Source: Tridacna crocea
Lineage: Eukaryota; Mollusca; Bivalvia; Cardiida; Cardiidae
Assembly (NCBI GenBank): GCA_943736015.1
Contig: OX031065.1
Location: 50,322,992 to 50,386,991, forward strand
Length of the DNA stretch: 64,000 nt
Reading direction: 5' to 3'
Below the pieces are notes generated by a model. That model was not told where the DNA came from. It was given only the letters and a program-made list of their open reading frames with translations, and did no database searches. Of this stretch, positions 33,690-44,918 are shown piece after piece (position 1 is the first letter of the stretch; every line of letters begins with the position of its first letter). Made by a program: the position numbers and the translations under genes.

Positions 33690-34990
33690 GAAAACATATC
33701 AGTTCATATTTCAAGGTGGCCCTTCAGATTTTGGGACAAAATTGAAAAAAAGAATGATACAGAAAAATCATGCTTATACTCCCAAAGCCTTTTGATTTTC
33801 ATTCATAAAACCCAAGTAGTCGAAAGCGATCCGACAACAAGAGAAATTACGGATTTAGTACAGCCCGGGTCGATACCGACGGGAAACTATTTTATCATGA
33901 GCAACTCACTCATTTACATACGTGCAAGTCAGTCAACATTCCCACAATGCTTGTTTTTATTCAGTCTAAAAATAGCGTAAGAAGCTACGTAGCCTTTTAT
34001 GGGAATACCATCTTTTTTTTTTAAGCTTATGATTCTTAATCATTGATGATTTATGTTTTTTTTTTCAGATAGACTTCAGTGATAAATATATTTTTTCATT
34101 TGATGATATGTGAAAAATCTAGATACCCACCTTTAAGGAAATCCTTGAGAATATTTTAATTCAAATACCAATTCAATTTTTCTTATCTTACACAAGTTTG
34201 AGTTAAGCATTGTATGGCGTCATATGTGTCGTCATTCAAATACTTTTTGTAGAGAAGTAAATCGAGCTTTATCGACAAATTGTTTTTTGTTGTGTACACT
34301 ATGGTTTTGCATATTCTGACCTACAATTTGCCAAAGGTTTTGCTCCATAACAAATTTCTAGATGTGTTCAATAAGATTTCATCCTAAAGATGGCCCTACA
34401 GATTTGGGACGAAAATTTTACAAAACTGCAAAAAAAAATCATCCTTATACTCCGAAAGCTTTTTAATTTGCGTTCATAAAACCCCAGAAGTCGAAAACTA
34501 TCCGACAACACGAGAAGTTAGAGATTTACTACGGCCCAGGTTGATATCAACTGGAGACACGTTCTATATTTAGATTATCAATTCTGTCATTTAAATACAG
34601 GAAAACACAGATGAAGTTTGAAACATCCGTCAAAAAAGAGACATTATAGAAAATAATTATTACATGTTTGGTATGTAATGGAATTTAAGCGTTATTAGTC
34701 ACGTGACATTCCCACAATGCCTTATTAATTTTTGGCGCGAAATCTAAAAATAACTTACGTAGCCTCTTAAGGGAACACTATAATTGTTTTTTGTAATTTT
34801 ATGAGTCTTAATAATTATTATTGATGATTTGTATCATTTTTTCATATGAATTTCAGTGAGATATATATCTCACTGAAATTCATATGAAAAAATGATACAA
34901 ATCATCAATAATTAAGACTCATAGATATATATATATTAATTTGGTGAGATGTAAAAATTCTAAATACCCACCTTTAAATGCCAACTTACA
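33690..34990 (+). repeat. Diverged direct duplication (~700-bp spacing)
   Basis: The words GATTTTGGGACAAAATT, AATCATGCTTATACTCC, CATAAAACCCAAGTAGTCG, CCGACAACAAGAGAAATTA and ATACCCACCTTTAA occur at 33730-34135. They recur in the same order, changed, at 34395-34975. The second copy carries the palindrome at 34801-34922. Confidence 0.75.
34801..34922. repeat. ~120-bp near-perfect palindrome
   Basis: ATGAGTCTTAATAATTA on the left and TAATTAAGACTCAT on the right pair across the centre GAGATATATATCTC, with one 3-6 bp length difference (ATTATTATTG against CAATAATT). The first copy of the duplication has only one arm-like sequence (ATGATTCTTAATCATTGATG near 34030), so the palindrome formed after the duplication. 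Confidence 0.9.
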
Positions 34991-35040
34991 ACAATCTAAA
35001 TTGAGCAGCGTTAGGGAAAAGACATGATGTTAAAAAAAGG

Positions 35041-35285
35041 TACATGTATTTTGTTTTGTCTTAAATTTGCATCGTGTTTTTTTGTTTAGATATAGGCCTA
35101 CTTCCCGCGTGTATCATAAGTTTTAAAGGGATTGCGCATTGTTTAGTCACTTTTCTTGACATTATTACAAGAAATATTTTCATATTGTAGAAAAATTCAA
35201 CAAACCCTGACTTTGTCGTTTGGTAATCTTGAGCTACGCAGGATAACGGGTAATAAATAAAAGAGATAATGTATTACAGCATGGC
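35041..35285. other. Mostly unrecognised, with a MITE end remnant
   Basis: ACAAACCCTGACTTTGTCGTTTGGTAAT at about 35203-35230 joins the two termini of the TTAA-MITE with the middle missing. Confidence 0.45.
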
Positions 35286-35287
35286 AT

Positions 35288-35518
35288 TTAACTCTTGACC
35301 AAACGACAAAATTTATAGACTGATCCAAATTTAAGGCGTTTGCAGACGACAAAATAAATGTGACTAAAAAAATCGAAATTTTATTTGGGAAGGGTTGAAA
35401 ACATTGCGGGAAAAGGAGAAAATGCTGGTTACCAGCATTTTCTCCTTTTTCCACAGTGTTTTCTAAAGGCTTCTACCTCAGGGGCGTCAAAAGTTATCAC
35501 TGTGTGGTAAAGGGTTAA
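35288..35518 (-). mobile_element. TTAA-MITE, complete reversed copy
   Basis: TTAACTCTTGACCAAACGAC, GCGTTTGCAGACGACAAAAT, hairpin, then AGGGGCGTCAAAAGTTATC and GTGGTAAAGGGTTAA. Confidence 0.9.
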
Positions 35519-35633
35519 TTAAATTGACTAAGTGGCATAGTCAATATTAGCATAGCTGTAGAAATGAGACTATTTTGTGACGTAATGTTTCTGTTAATTG
35601 CTGCAATATCCGCTCCAGATAGCACTGCTCGTT

Positions 35634-35872
35634 TTAACCCTTTACTCCATAGATACTCATTTCTACGCACTGCTTGTAGGAGCCTTTGGAAAACATTGTG
35701 GCAAAAGGTGAAATTGCTCGTGACGAGCAATTTCACCTTTTGCCACAATGTTTTCTACACTATCAAAAGGTGTCATATTAATATTAATACACATACGAAA
35801 CGGCTTCATCCTTGCTGTTACTTAGCGTCAATTAGAGATACCATAGAAATACTTTATGGGGTAAAGGGTTAA
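35634..35872 (+). mobile_element. TTAA-MITE, divergent subfamily with a different hairpin
   Basis: Same termini (TTAACCCTTTACTCC ... GGGTAAAGGGTTAA) and GAGCCTTTGGAAAACATTGTGG flank. But the hairpin is GGCAAAAGGTGAAATTGCTCG and its exact complement, and the long arm lacks the GTCGTCTGCAAATGC block. Decayed relatives of this stem occur near 44975, 56100 and 59245. Confidence 0.85.
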
Positions 35873-35882
35873 TATAATAACC

Positions 35883-36060
35883 TGCCTGTCTATCTGTCTG
35901 TCCGCCCACCCGATCGCATGGGCTTCCAGTCTTAAAATTATCCGTCAGTCTGTCCGTCTTAACGCCCTCTCTTTTTTCTCCATCTGTATCTTTCTCTTCG
36001 CATCTGTCTCCACTATTCTGGCTGTGTCGTTGGGCAAGTTGCTTTAGAGATCATCCCAAG
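35883..36060. repeat. CTGT / TCTC-rich tract
   Basis: CTGTCTATCTGTCTGTCCG and later TCCGTCAGTCTGTCCGTC. No gene. Confidence 0.7.
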
Positions 36061-36104
36061 AACCACTGAAATACAAAATCCTGGAAGGATATGAATGAGT
36101 GAGC

Positions 36105-36316
36105 CGTTGTAATGCAGAGAAATGACCCCCATTACAAAATGACCCACGGTCATTTCTCGACGTAGAGGAATGACCTATGGGTCATTTCTCGACGTAGAAT
36201 AATGACCCGGGTCATTTTTTTTTACGTCAAGAAATGACCCATGGGTCATTCTTCTCCGTCGAGAAATGACCCGTGGGTCATTTTGTAATGGGGGTCATTT
36301 CTCTGCATTACACCGT
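36105..36316. mobile_element. Multi-palindromic MITE (GAAATGACCC family), best copy
   Basis: GTTGTAATGCAGAGAAATGAC and its complement at the end. Between them four further inverted blocks of GAAATGACC(C/T) are separated by TCGACGTA or CTCCGTCGA. The whole ~210 bp can fold on itself. Confidence 0.8.
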
Positions 36317-36362
36317 CACCGAAATTTGTCTAAATCGTTGTTGTATAAAGTGGCACAAAAGA

Positions 36363-36412
36363 CATCTCTGTCTCTCTGTCTCTCTGTTTCCCTGCCCCTC
36401 TCTCTCTCTCTT
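36363..36412. repeat. (CT)n tract
   Basis: TCTCTGTCTCTCTG and CTCTCTCTCTCT between the two MITEs. Confidence 0.85.
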
Positions 36413-36426
36413 AGCCACCTAAGGGT

Positions 36427-36944
36427 CATCTTCGCAAGCCAAGGCTGACGCTACTCTACCCTTGGCGGATCGAGCTTGATTTTTACATTCCTCCGATACG
36501 CTTTTTCATTGGATGCAGCCAGATCTAACTGCAACGAATGAAATCGTTCGTACATTTCATCTTTGATAAAAATAGAATAAGGTCGCGACCTTTTGAATTG
36601 AAGGTAAACATGGAAACCCACGTGGATGTCTGCTTATCGCTTCATGTTATTCGTAATCGGTTTGTAAAATGATATTTCATTGGCTTTCAGACTTTCAGAA
36701 ATATGATGTAAAGGGGGGGGGGTAATAACCAGCATCCAATAGAGGGCGCATCGCAAGAATCTCGAAATCTGGCTCAATCAGCCAAAGTAAGATCCACGTA
36801 GTGATCGTAACCTTGGCTCGCGAAGATGGGCTCGATCCGCGAAGGTAAGATCCACGTAGTGATCGTAATCTTGGCTCACGAAGATGGGCTCGATCCGCCA
36901 AGGTAAGATCCATGTAGTGATCGTAACCTTGGCTCGCGAAGATG
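36427..36944 (+). mobile_element. CTTCGCGAGCCAAGG TIR element, copy 3, with extra terminal repeats
   Basis: 36427-36838 parallels 7605-8015. The right terminus is then repeated two more times at ~53-bp spacing (CGATCCGC(G/C)AAGGTAAGATCC ... GGCTC(A/G)CGAAGATG), ending at 36944. The extra termini imply slippage or repeated end insertion. Confidence 0.75.
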
Positions 36945-36959
36945 CCCAAAGGTTAATAC

Positions 36960-37640
36960 ATCTCCGTAATTCATTATACCAAGGAAGTCATCACATCATT
37001 ATGAATCCACATGAATCTATTTTATGTAACAACCAAGTTAATTATAAGGTAAACTGGTCATTCAACATGCTGAAAATTGACAGAAAGCAAACAATTTCTA
37101 CCCAAATCAATTTGTACAAATTCTGTTTACAGATGGATTATGCATAGAAAATGACTCAAATACAGTTTCAGAAATGATGACGTCGAAGGGAAATAACTGC
37201 GGTAATATCTATGATTTATTTCAGACTCGAGTAATCTCCGCTAACGGTCCACACTGTTACCAATCTATGGTGAAAGCTTTTATGAACGAATGTAACAGAA
37301 ACACCAGAAGATATCTCAACGACAACATTTCTTTAGAATAGCTCAATGTGACTTAAAAGGCAAATCACACAATAAAAGACGAAAAAGTGTAGCAATGCGT
37401 TATTCAATAAGATATACCCTGATTTTAAACAAAATTCAACGTGGAAAGGTCTTCTAAGTGTGAAGCACTTGTGAGTCCTGATTCTTGCAAAAATAAATTA
37501 TCACAAATGTTTTTATAATAGAATAAAAAAAGATCCTGATCCAAAACTCAGCTTATCTCAAAAGTTCTTGTGATGCTAACCCCTGAGCCTTAACACACTT
37601 GTCACAAAAAAGGTTACATTATTGCACAACCCGCTGACCT
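36960..37640. other. No gene recognised
   Basis: AT-rich sequence without repeats that I can match. Confidence 0.4.
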
Positions 37641-37644
37641 TTTG

Positions 37645-37712
37645 GCGGACTGTGTAGATCAAGATCAGACTGCACAGAACGTGCAGCCTGATCTTGGTTC
37701 TACACGGTCCGT
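37645..37712. mobile_element. GATC-hairpin palindrome, copy
   Basis: CGGACTGTGTAGATCAAGATC to GATCTTGGTTCTACACGGTCCG, with the loop CACAGAACGTG. Confidence 0.75.
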
Positions 37713-37874
37713 TAAGGATATTCTCCCCCAAAAAATAAATTTTGAAATAGCAGCACTTGGGGTTTCACTGTCGACTTGAAAAATTCATGTTAGCTATTTA
37801 TAAGGATAAGGGTTAAACCCTGATTACAAACAAAATTTATTACAGAAAGTTCAGTAGCCCATATGTAACTTTAT

Positions 37875-38844
37875 TTTATTTCATGCTTTTCGGTAGGATA
37901 TCGAGAAATAGCAGTGAAAATATTTTTCGATCTTACAGTGGTACCACCAGTGAAAATACCGATTTTCACGTTCTTGTTGCCTAGGTAAATTGCGCGTGCC
38001 TAATAACCAGATGGGAAATATGACGTCATATACCTTACATTTCTCGCGCTTGACGTAATATTGTAATGCGTCGCTATGCGGGAGGGGTACGCCACGGGGA
38101 ATAACGGAAAAGAACTGTACTGGATTTTGATAAACCTCCTCCCAGAAAGGGTTAAAAGCATAAAATAAATAGAATATTTGTTTTTTCGGTGAAAGATCGA
38201 AATATATTTCATCTCGTGAACACCATCGGTAATATTTTCACTCGTGGCTGCGCCACTCGTGAAAATATTACCGATGGTGTCCACTCGATGAAATAAATTT
38301 CGATCTTTCACCGAAAAAGACAAATATCCTCTATATATTCTTATCGGTAACTTCACAGTGAAGAACACCTATAGGGATGATATAAAGGATATTTGTTTTT
38401 TTCGGTGAAAGGTCGAAATTTATTTCATCGAGTAATATTTTCTCGAATGACGCAGCCACGAGTGAAAATATTACCGATGGTGTTCACGAGATGAAATAAT
38501 TTTCGATCTTTCACAGCAAAAGAAAAAATATTCTGTTCATTTCATGCTTTTAACCCCTTCTGGCAGGAGCTTTATCAAAATTCAGTACAGTTCTTTTCCG
38601 TTATTCCCAGTGGCGTACCTCTCCCGCATAGCAACGCATTACAATATCACGCCAAGCGCGAGAAATGTAAGGTAAATGACGTTATATTTCCATCTGGTTG
38701 TGAGGCATGCGCAATTTACCTAGGCGCAATTTACCTAGGCAACAAGAACATGAAAATTGGTATTTTCACTGGTCGTAGCGTGTAATATCGAAAAATATTT
38801 TCACTGCTATTTCACGACATCCTACCGGAAAGCATTAAATAAAA
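37875..38844. mobile_element. ~970-bp palindromic element
   Basis: The left arm (TTCGGTAGGATATCGAGAAAT, TTGTTGCCTAGGTAAATTGCG, TAACGGAAAAGAACTGTACTG) is repeated inverted on the right to 38844. The centre has two successive full hairpins, 38172-38329 and 38389-38533, each built on TCGGTGAAAGATCGAAAT, CACCATCGGTAATATTTTCAC and their complements. A half copy is at 44462-44918. No coding frame. Confidence 0.8.
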
Positions 38845-39440
38845 TATGGTATCATCGCTAGTGACATTGACATTCTTGGTGCGCTTTCATGTCGCATGAT
38901 CTTGTCCAGCGGTTTTCCTTTTCTAAGAAACCTTCTCATTTTTTCTTCTGCTTAGATTTAATTGCTTAATACAAATTACAATTATTTGAGAGGTCATTTG
39001 CAGCCATCGCAAATTAATAATTATTACTAATCTTTTTCTTAAATTCATCATATCAAAATAAACCAGGTCTATTTCCTGTTTCGTTTGTTTTGATTGCGCT
39101 TTATTTACAAAACCGTGTTGTGTATTAGAACAATTTAGCAAGAAAAATTGATTGAGACAGCAAATTCTGTGACAGTCTGCCTTTTAAACTCACCACTATT
39201 GGAGAGGTCTGATGACCTCTCCAATTATAACATTGTCTTGTATTGTAACTACCCCGTATATGCTGCAATTATCATCGAAAATAACTTAAATCTGCATCAG
39301 ATTACTCCTAATAAGGTATGACGACCTCTTTATTATAGATAACTAGTATATTTACGATGGGTAATATTTCATTGGCCGTAATTCCGAAGCGACGAGCAAA
39401 GCAAATAAGCGCCATCGACACAGATATAGTCGACGGCGAA
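38845..39440. other. No gene; small hairpin at 39197-39222
   Basis: TTGGAGAGGTCTGATGACCTC then TCCAA is a short perfect inverted repeat. Nothing else recognised. Confidence 0.5.
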
Positions 39441-39447
39441 TTATGAT

Positions 39448-39531
39448 ATCGTCGATTTATTTCGAAAACCTCGTAACTACAGCTTGTTACAAGCTGTAAT
39501 TACGAGGTTTTCGAATTAAACCCACGATATC
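39448..39531. mobile_element. Hairpin element AACCTCGTAACTACAGCTTG, copy 2
   Basis: TATCGTCGATTTATTTCG to GAATTAAACCCACGATATC, larger and better paired than the copy at 3515. Confidence 0.7.
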
Positions 39532-39990
39532 TGACTTAGTTTTATGTTGTCTCCACTATTATTGCGAAATATGATACAGAAATCCTTGAATAAATGAACA
39601 ACAAAACTAATAAAATCATAAAAAATAAGAACTAATTATGTTCGTTTGACAATTATTATGAAATACATGTATCAAAGAATAAAAGAGACTGGAGGTGAGG
39701 AACGGAGGAGAGAGAAGAAAAATGTGCTGTATGTAAAAGAGACTACTGCCATGTTTGAATCCATGAAAAAATATTTGTCATTATGGGTCTCTAGACAGAC
39801 GACTGCACCATGGCGACTGTCTGTTCATGCGACAGCATGTAAGTCGTACGAGTTTACACTGTAAACACAGCAAGAGCGATATAACTCAAATTTGATAAAT
39901 TTTTCATTAATAGTTTATACTATTGTTTGGTTTTAGAACCATAAAATATAAAACAAACAGTGATGAGATAACATAAACATACGTGTGCTA
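39532..39990. other. No gene recognised
   Basis: AT-rich; the 72-aa frame at 39646-39864 has no recognised motif. Confidence 0.4.
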
Positions 39991-39997
39991 GGTTTTG

Positions 39998-40757
39998 TGG
40001 TATTTGTCGAAGGCAATACCACTATAAGTTCAATATTGAATTTTGAAGACTATGTATCGTATTTTGTGCAAAACCGAAGGAAATAAACCCAATAAAACTT
40101 TATAAAGTTTTGAAAGGAAAATGAGTTTTTCGGTAGAATTCAGATATGTAATTGGAAATGGCACATTAAAATCAACTGGGTGAGGCCATCGATACCGGAA
40201 ATACTAATTTTTTTATTGAAAATAGATTCACTTGCTCATAGCCTTCTATTGGCGAAATGATACAAAATTTGTCTACCGATCGCTTGGTCCTGGGCTTTTT
40301 CGTACCAAAAAAAAAAAAAAAATCGTCCCATTGCTTGTTCGTCCTATGATTGCGTACTATTCAATTTTATTTATTTTAATCCATGGATTAAAAATATCTG
40401 ATAATATTGTTGGGAATTAGATGTTGACGGCTTAAGATATTTCAAAATCATAGTTTTCAAGTAAAAACTTAATTTCATTCGATATATTCACAGGGTTTTT
40501 CTCTCTATCCATCATGCATCTTACTGTCGAGGAACGTTACTTCGGACTGTTCCTAATGATCGAAGGGAGACCACCAATACACACATAATCAAAACTTTGT
40601 CATGAGTACTCTCCCTTCAACAAAAAAGATATTCATTTGCTTAGTAGGTAAGCCAATATACAGTATTGAACAATAATTTTCTTTTTCTTTCAAATCAGTA
40701 ATTCCACTTTATGGGTTCCGCAACAAATAACACTTCAGCGTTCTCAAAGCTTTGATT
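39998..40757 (+). repeat. ~760-bp dispersed repeat, copy 2
   Basis: Parallels 3605-4335 from GTATTTGTCGAAGGCAATACC to CTTCAGCGTTCTCAAAGC, with many indels. A third, shorter match runs from about 59285 to 59515. Confidence 0.65.
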
Positions 40758-41152
40758 AAATCATTTCGTCACGTTATCTCAAACACAAGAAATGACATGA
40801 ACTACTAATGAAAGGTTTAGCTAGTGAGAGCTATATATCGGCGAGGCGTATTGACATCGTAGACATGTTTAACATGCTTATTATCTTATAATGGAAAGTT
40901 ACCCTTAGATTTAAAAAAAACTGCGCTTTTTAAATCATGTACTAACAAGCATTTAAAAACGTGAAGAGAACGGGGGTTAGGGGAAAGGAGGGAGGGGGGA
41001 AAATCGTTCTCCTTTTCAAAAAAATTCCACTTTTCCACTCAGATCCAGTTTGTTTTATTTTCACTGTCCAGTAGGGAGATGCACCCCCCACCAAAAATAA
41101 AAACTTTGAAATAACATAATCCGGGGATTGATCTTGGCTTGAAAGTTCCATT

Positions 41153-41388
41153 TTAACATATTACTTCTTACCAAACGACACAACTTTAGACTTATCCAAA
41201 TTGAAAGCACTTGCAGACGTCAAAATAAACCTAACTCAAAAATTGAAAACTGTTTCCATCAAGGTGGAAAACATTTTGGGAAAAGGAGAAAATGCTGGTT
41301 ACCAGTATTTTCTCCTTTTCCCATAATGTTATAAAAAGGTGTCCATTTCAATGTCGTAAAAGCCCAGGGATTGTTTGGTAAAGGGTTA
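41153..41388 (-). mobile_element. TTAA-MITE, reversed, slightly decayed
   Basis: TTACCAAACGACACAAC, GCACTTGCAGACGTCAAAA, a hairpin with CCAGTATTTTC, then AGGGATTGTTTGGTAAAGGG. The right TTAA has become TTAT. Confidence 0.8.
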
Positions 41389-41836
41389 TGCAGGATAAGT
41401 GTTTAGAGAAATTTCAGACTAAATTGATAGAAATTGTTGCCTGGTAACCAACGTCTCCATGGTTTCACCCTGATCAATTGTGTGACGAATCTACTTCCGC
41501 CCTTTTACTGCGTCACATACCGGTTCCGGTTTACGAGACATAACGTAGTTCTGCAATGATGTTGTAAACTAAATGACTTCATGGCAGACGAATCACAGAT
41601 TCTGCATTTCCCCAGCACAAATATTTTGCGTTGATGTGATCCAATTACAATGGAAAAATGAACGATTCCCCATGATACTTTTTCCTTCTGTTCGTCTATT
41701 TTTCACTTGTTTTCAATTGTCAAATGGGTACAACTATCAAAAGTTGTCATGGATATTTGCAAATCCGTCTGTTGTTATCGTCTTGTTTTGAAGCCGTGAT
41801 TAGATAAATATCATTGTATATTGATGTCAATGCTTT

Positions 41837-42055
41837 TAACCCTTACTAAAATTTCCATTTTTTTTTTTAAACGAGCCCTGGGGAGAAAGGTGATCATAAC
41901 CTTTTGAGACAAGAAGTAAATGCTGGTAAACAGCTTTTTCTCCAGTTTCCGCGAGGCTTTTTTATTCTATGAGAGCTCAATACTGAGGTTATTTTACTAA
42001 TTTTAAAACTATCATAAAATGAAAGTTAGTGATTTTACCCTTTACCTTTTTAAGA
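41837..42055 (+). mobile_element. TTAA-MITE, strongly decayed
   Basis: TTAACCCTTACTAAAATTTCC, then GCCCTGGGGAGAAAGG, and a hairpin reduced to GTAAATGCTGGTAAACAGC. The right end is possibly TTTACCCTTTACC. Confidence 0.45.
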
Positions 42056-42084
42056 CCGATAAGCTTTTTTTACCCGCTTTCAAA

Positions 42085-42245
42085 AATGAAAACCGCGGCC
42101 TAAAATGGCTTGCAAAACTCAAAAAGGGGAATTCGGACATTTGCGGAAATTGACGTCTCGGATCAGTCTGCGCAGTCCGCGCTGGCTGATCCGAGACGAC
42201 ACTTTCCGTTTTAATGTAAGTTCCGTGTATGCAAGCCAATTATGC
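42085..42245. mobile_element. GTCTCGGATCAG palindromic MITE, copy 1
   Basis: ATGGCTTGCAAAACTC to ATGCAAGCCAAT are inverted ends. The core GACGTCTCGGATCAGTCTGCG is answered by GGCTGATCCGAGACGAC. Related copies at 45770-45905 and 45944-46052. Confidence 0.65.
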
Positions 42246-42570
42246 CGTTGCTCTAATTTTGAAAGCGCGTAAAATAAACTTGTCGTTCGATAAAGGATGA
42301 AATTGGAAACTCTGTATAAGCGAATATAACAATAAAATATCTAATTGGATAGACAGTAACAATAATACAGGATCTTTCATAATTGACATATGAGTAAAAT
42401 ATTATTAAACAAATATAAACAAATGTTATTCATTCAGCTTTTGGTGATCCTTGTACCATCTCTCTTTTTTTTTAGAGTTTATTAAGATACTTTTTTTTCT
42501 GAAATGTCAACGACTGCCAGATTTATTTTGTTACACTAATTTACAAGACCCAGGCTCTGGCAAAATTGCT

Positions 42571-42799
42571 TTAACCCTTCATCACACAATGACGACTTTT
42601 ACCTACCCTAGGAAAGAAGCCTTCTGAAAACATTTCGGGAAAAGGAGAAAATACTGGTAACCAGCATTTTCTCCTTTTCCCAAAATGTTTTCTAATGCAT
42701 CAAAAAACGATTGCACTATTTGAGCCAAGTTGAAATTATCGTCTGCAAATGCTTTCTATGGGGACAAGGCTTAAATTTTGTCCTTTGGTAAAGGGTTAA
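42571..42799 (+). mobile_element. TTAA-MITE, complete copy
   Basis: TTAACCCTTCATCACACAATG to TTTGGTAAAGGGTTAA. The hairpin has a matched change (TTTCGGGAAAAGG only partly answered by CCCAAAATG). Confidence 0.85.
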
Positions 42800-42944
42800 T
42801 GAGTCTCCGTGCTGCATGATACTACGCAAGATATTGCATACAGTGGATCCATGGAATACATAACAATTGACTGAAACACGAGGTGGCCTACACTGCTCTT
42901 TTAAAATGCAGAAAAATGAACAAAAAGCAAAAGGTTTCGAACCA

Positions 42945-42990
42945 TGTTAGCCTGCGCGAACTGCACAGGCTTACTCGCGTCGATACACTG
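42945..42990. mobile_element. CAGCCTGCGCAG-type fragment
   Basis: TAGCCTGCGCGAACTGCACA then GGCTTACTCG resembles the family core. Ends not seen. Confidence 0.4.
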
Positions 42991-42999
42991 AATAACGTG

Positions 43000-43595
43000 A
43001 GCCGCGGACACCATAATTATGTTCTTAATACACCAGATCGGATTTTCCATTGAAGAACCGGAGGTGGTGTAAGTATTTTCATTTTTTATGGACCTGATTA
43101 ACCTAGATAGAAATGTTGATTTACAGCAATGTCAAGGCGAATGATTGTATCTGTTTACAGACATACAAGGGAATACTAATAGCGTCATATAAGCGAGCTG
43201 TGGCTTTATGAGCAACAGGGATTTTATTTTTTAAAAGTTTGTTGCCGATTTTTGGACAAAATTCCCTTACCATTGTTCATTTTTACAAGTATGTATAATA
43301 AGATAAATGCATCCCCTAAAAAAACACAAAAATTCACTTAGAAATGTCCATCCAAAGCGAAGATATACGTTTTTGAATGGACCTGGGTAGAGGAAAATAT
43401 GCTAACAAGACACCAATTTCATTTTCAGTGTGTGCGCATGCGTGATTCGCAAATGAGGTAATCGCCCTTCTCGTAGAGCACTGACAATGTGCAAAAGTAG
43501 ACAGGTAAACAGAGCCCGTATTCGTCACCCATTCTAAATATTACATCCTTGGGCTAATCCTCCACAATTTTCTAGCTTTAAAAGAAACGCTATTT
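43000..43595. other. No gene recognised
   Basis: AT-rich sequence without matched repeats. Confidence 0.4.
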
Positions 43596-43600
43596 CGATT

Positions 43601-44022
43601 CTGATTAATGTTGATCCTTAATTTGAACTCTAGCAATAAGTCAAATTTTTGCCTTGACTCAGTCATAGATTCTGAACATTTAACGACGTACATGACATTT
43701 ATTTTTCTACCTGAAATATTTTTTTAAAACTTTGCACATACAAATCTCTGATTAATGTTGATCCTTAATTTAGCCATAAGTCATTTCTTTGCCTTGGCTC
43801 AGTCATAGATTTTGAACATTTAACGACGTATATGACATTTTTTTCTAACAGACAAATTTTTTTAAAACTTTGCACATACAAATCTCTGATTAATGCTGAT
43901 CCTTAATTTAGCCATAAGTCAAATCTTTGCCTTGACTCAGTCATAGATTCTGAACATTTAACGACGTATATGACATTTTTTTCTAACGGAAAGATTTTTT
44001 TTTAAACTTTGCATGTACAAGG
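43601..44022 (+). repeat. ~140-bp tandem repeat, three units
   Basis: CTGATTAATG(T/C)TGATCCTTAA begins units at 43601, 43748 and 43886. Each has GACTCAGTCATAGATT, GAACATTTAACGACGTA and AACTTTGCACATACAA. The first unit has a longer AACTCTAGCAAT segment. Confidence 0.9.
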
Positions 44023-44461
44023 CTCATCAGTTCTCTATTAGATTACAGCAAAAACGATGCGGGTCACCGAGCTCGTTTCTGGGAAATTTGCCCCTGAAAA
44101 ATATATACAGTTCCGAAATTCAGCTTATATTGGATATAAAGCGTCTTTCTTTAATAGTTAAACAGAAAAATTAAAGGGAAAATTCATCATATTTTTGCAC
44201 AAAAATATATAAAAGCATGGTTTTGAGTATGGTAAATGTACAAACATGATCATTATATACAGACCATAGAGTTTAACAGGGAGATAAATTGATCGAATTA
44301 GGGGTTAATCTTAACAAAAAATGCATACTTTCTAACGAGCAGAATTTTTTTAAGCTTTCCACACTATAGTATCTATAGTTCTAAACAATGCAGAAAAATA
44401 ACAATGGCGTCTATCCGCGCCTTCATCAGAAAAGAAAGGTTGAAGGTCACAGTAAAATAGT

Positions 44462-44918
44462 GGATATTGTTTTTTTTCGGTGAAAGATCGAAATTTATTT
44501 CATCGAGTGGACACCATCGGTAATATTTTCACGAGTGGCACAGCCACTCGTGAAAATATTACCGATGGTGTTCACGAGATGAAATAAATTTCGATCTTTC
44601 ACCGAAAAAAAACAAATATTCTGTTTATTTCATGCTTTTAACCCTTTCTAGAAGGAGCTTTATCAAAATCCAGTACAGTTCTTTTCCGTTATTCCCCGTG
44701 GTGTACCCCTCCCGCATAGCAACGCATTGCAGTATTACGTCAAGCGCGAGAAATGTAAGGTATATGAGGTCATATTTCCCCTCTGGTTGTTAGGCATCGC
44801 AATATACCTAGGTAACAAGAACGTGAAAATCGGTATTATCACTGGTGGAACCAGTGTAAGATCGAAAAATATTTTCACTGCTATTTCTCGATATCCTACC
44901 GGAAAGCATGAAATAAAG
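44462..44918 (+). mobile_element. Half copy of the ~970-bp palindromic element
   Basis: A single complete central hairpin (44462-44621) plus only the right arm, to GGAAAGCATGAAATAAAG. Being single-hairpinned, it suggests the full element at 37875 gained its second hairpin by duplication. Confidence 0.75.

Noticed and set aside
37875..38844. Replication origin or regulatory cruciform
   Set aside because: A half copy at 44462 shows it is a dispersed mobile repeat.
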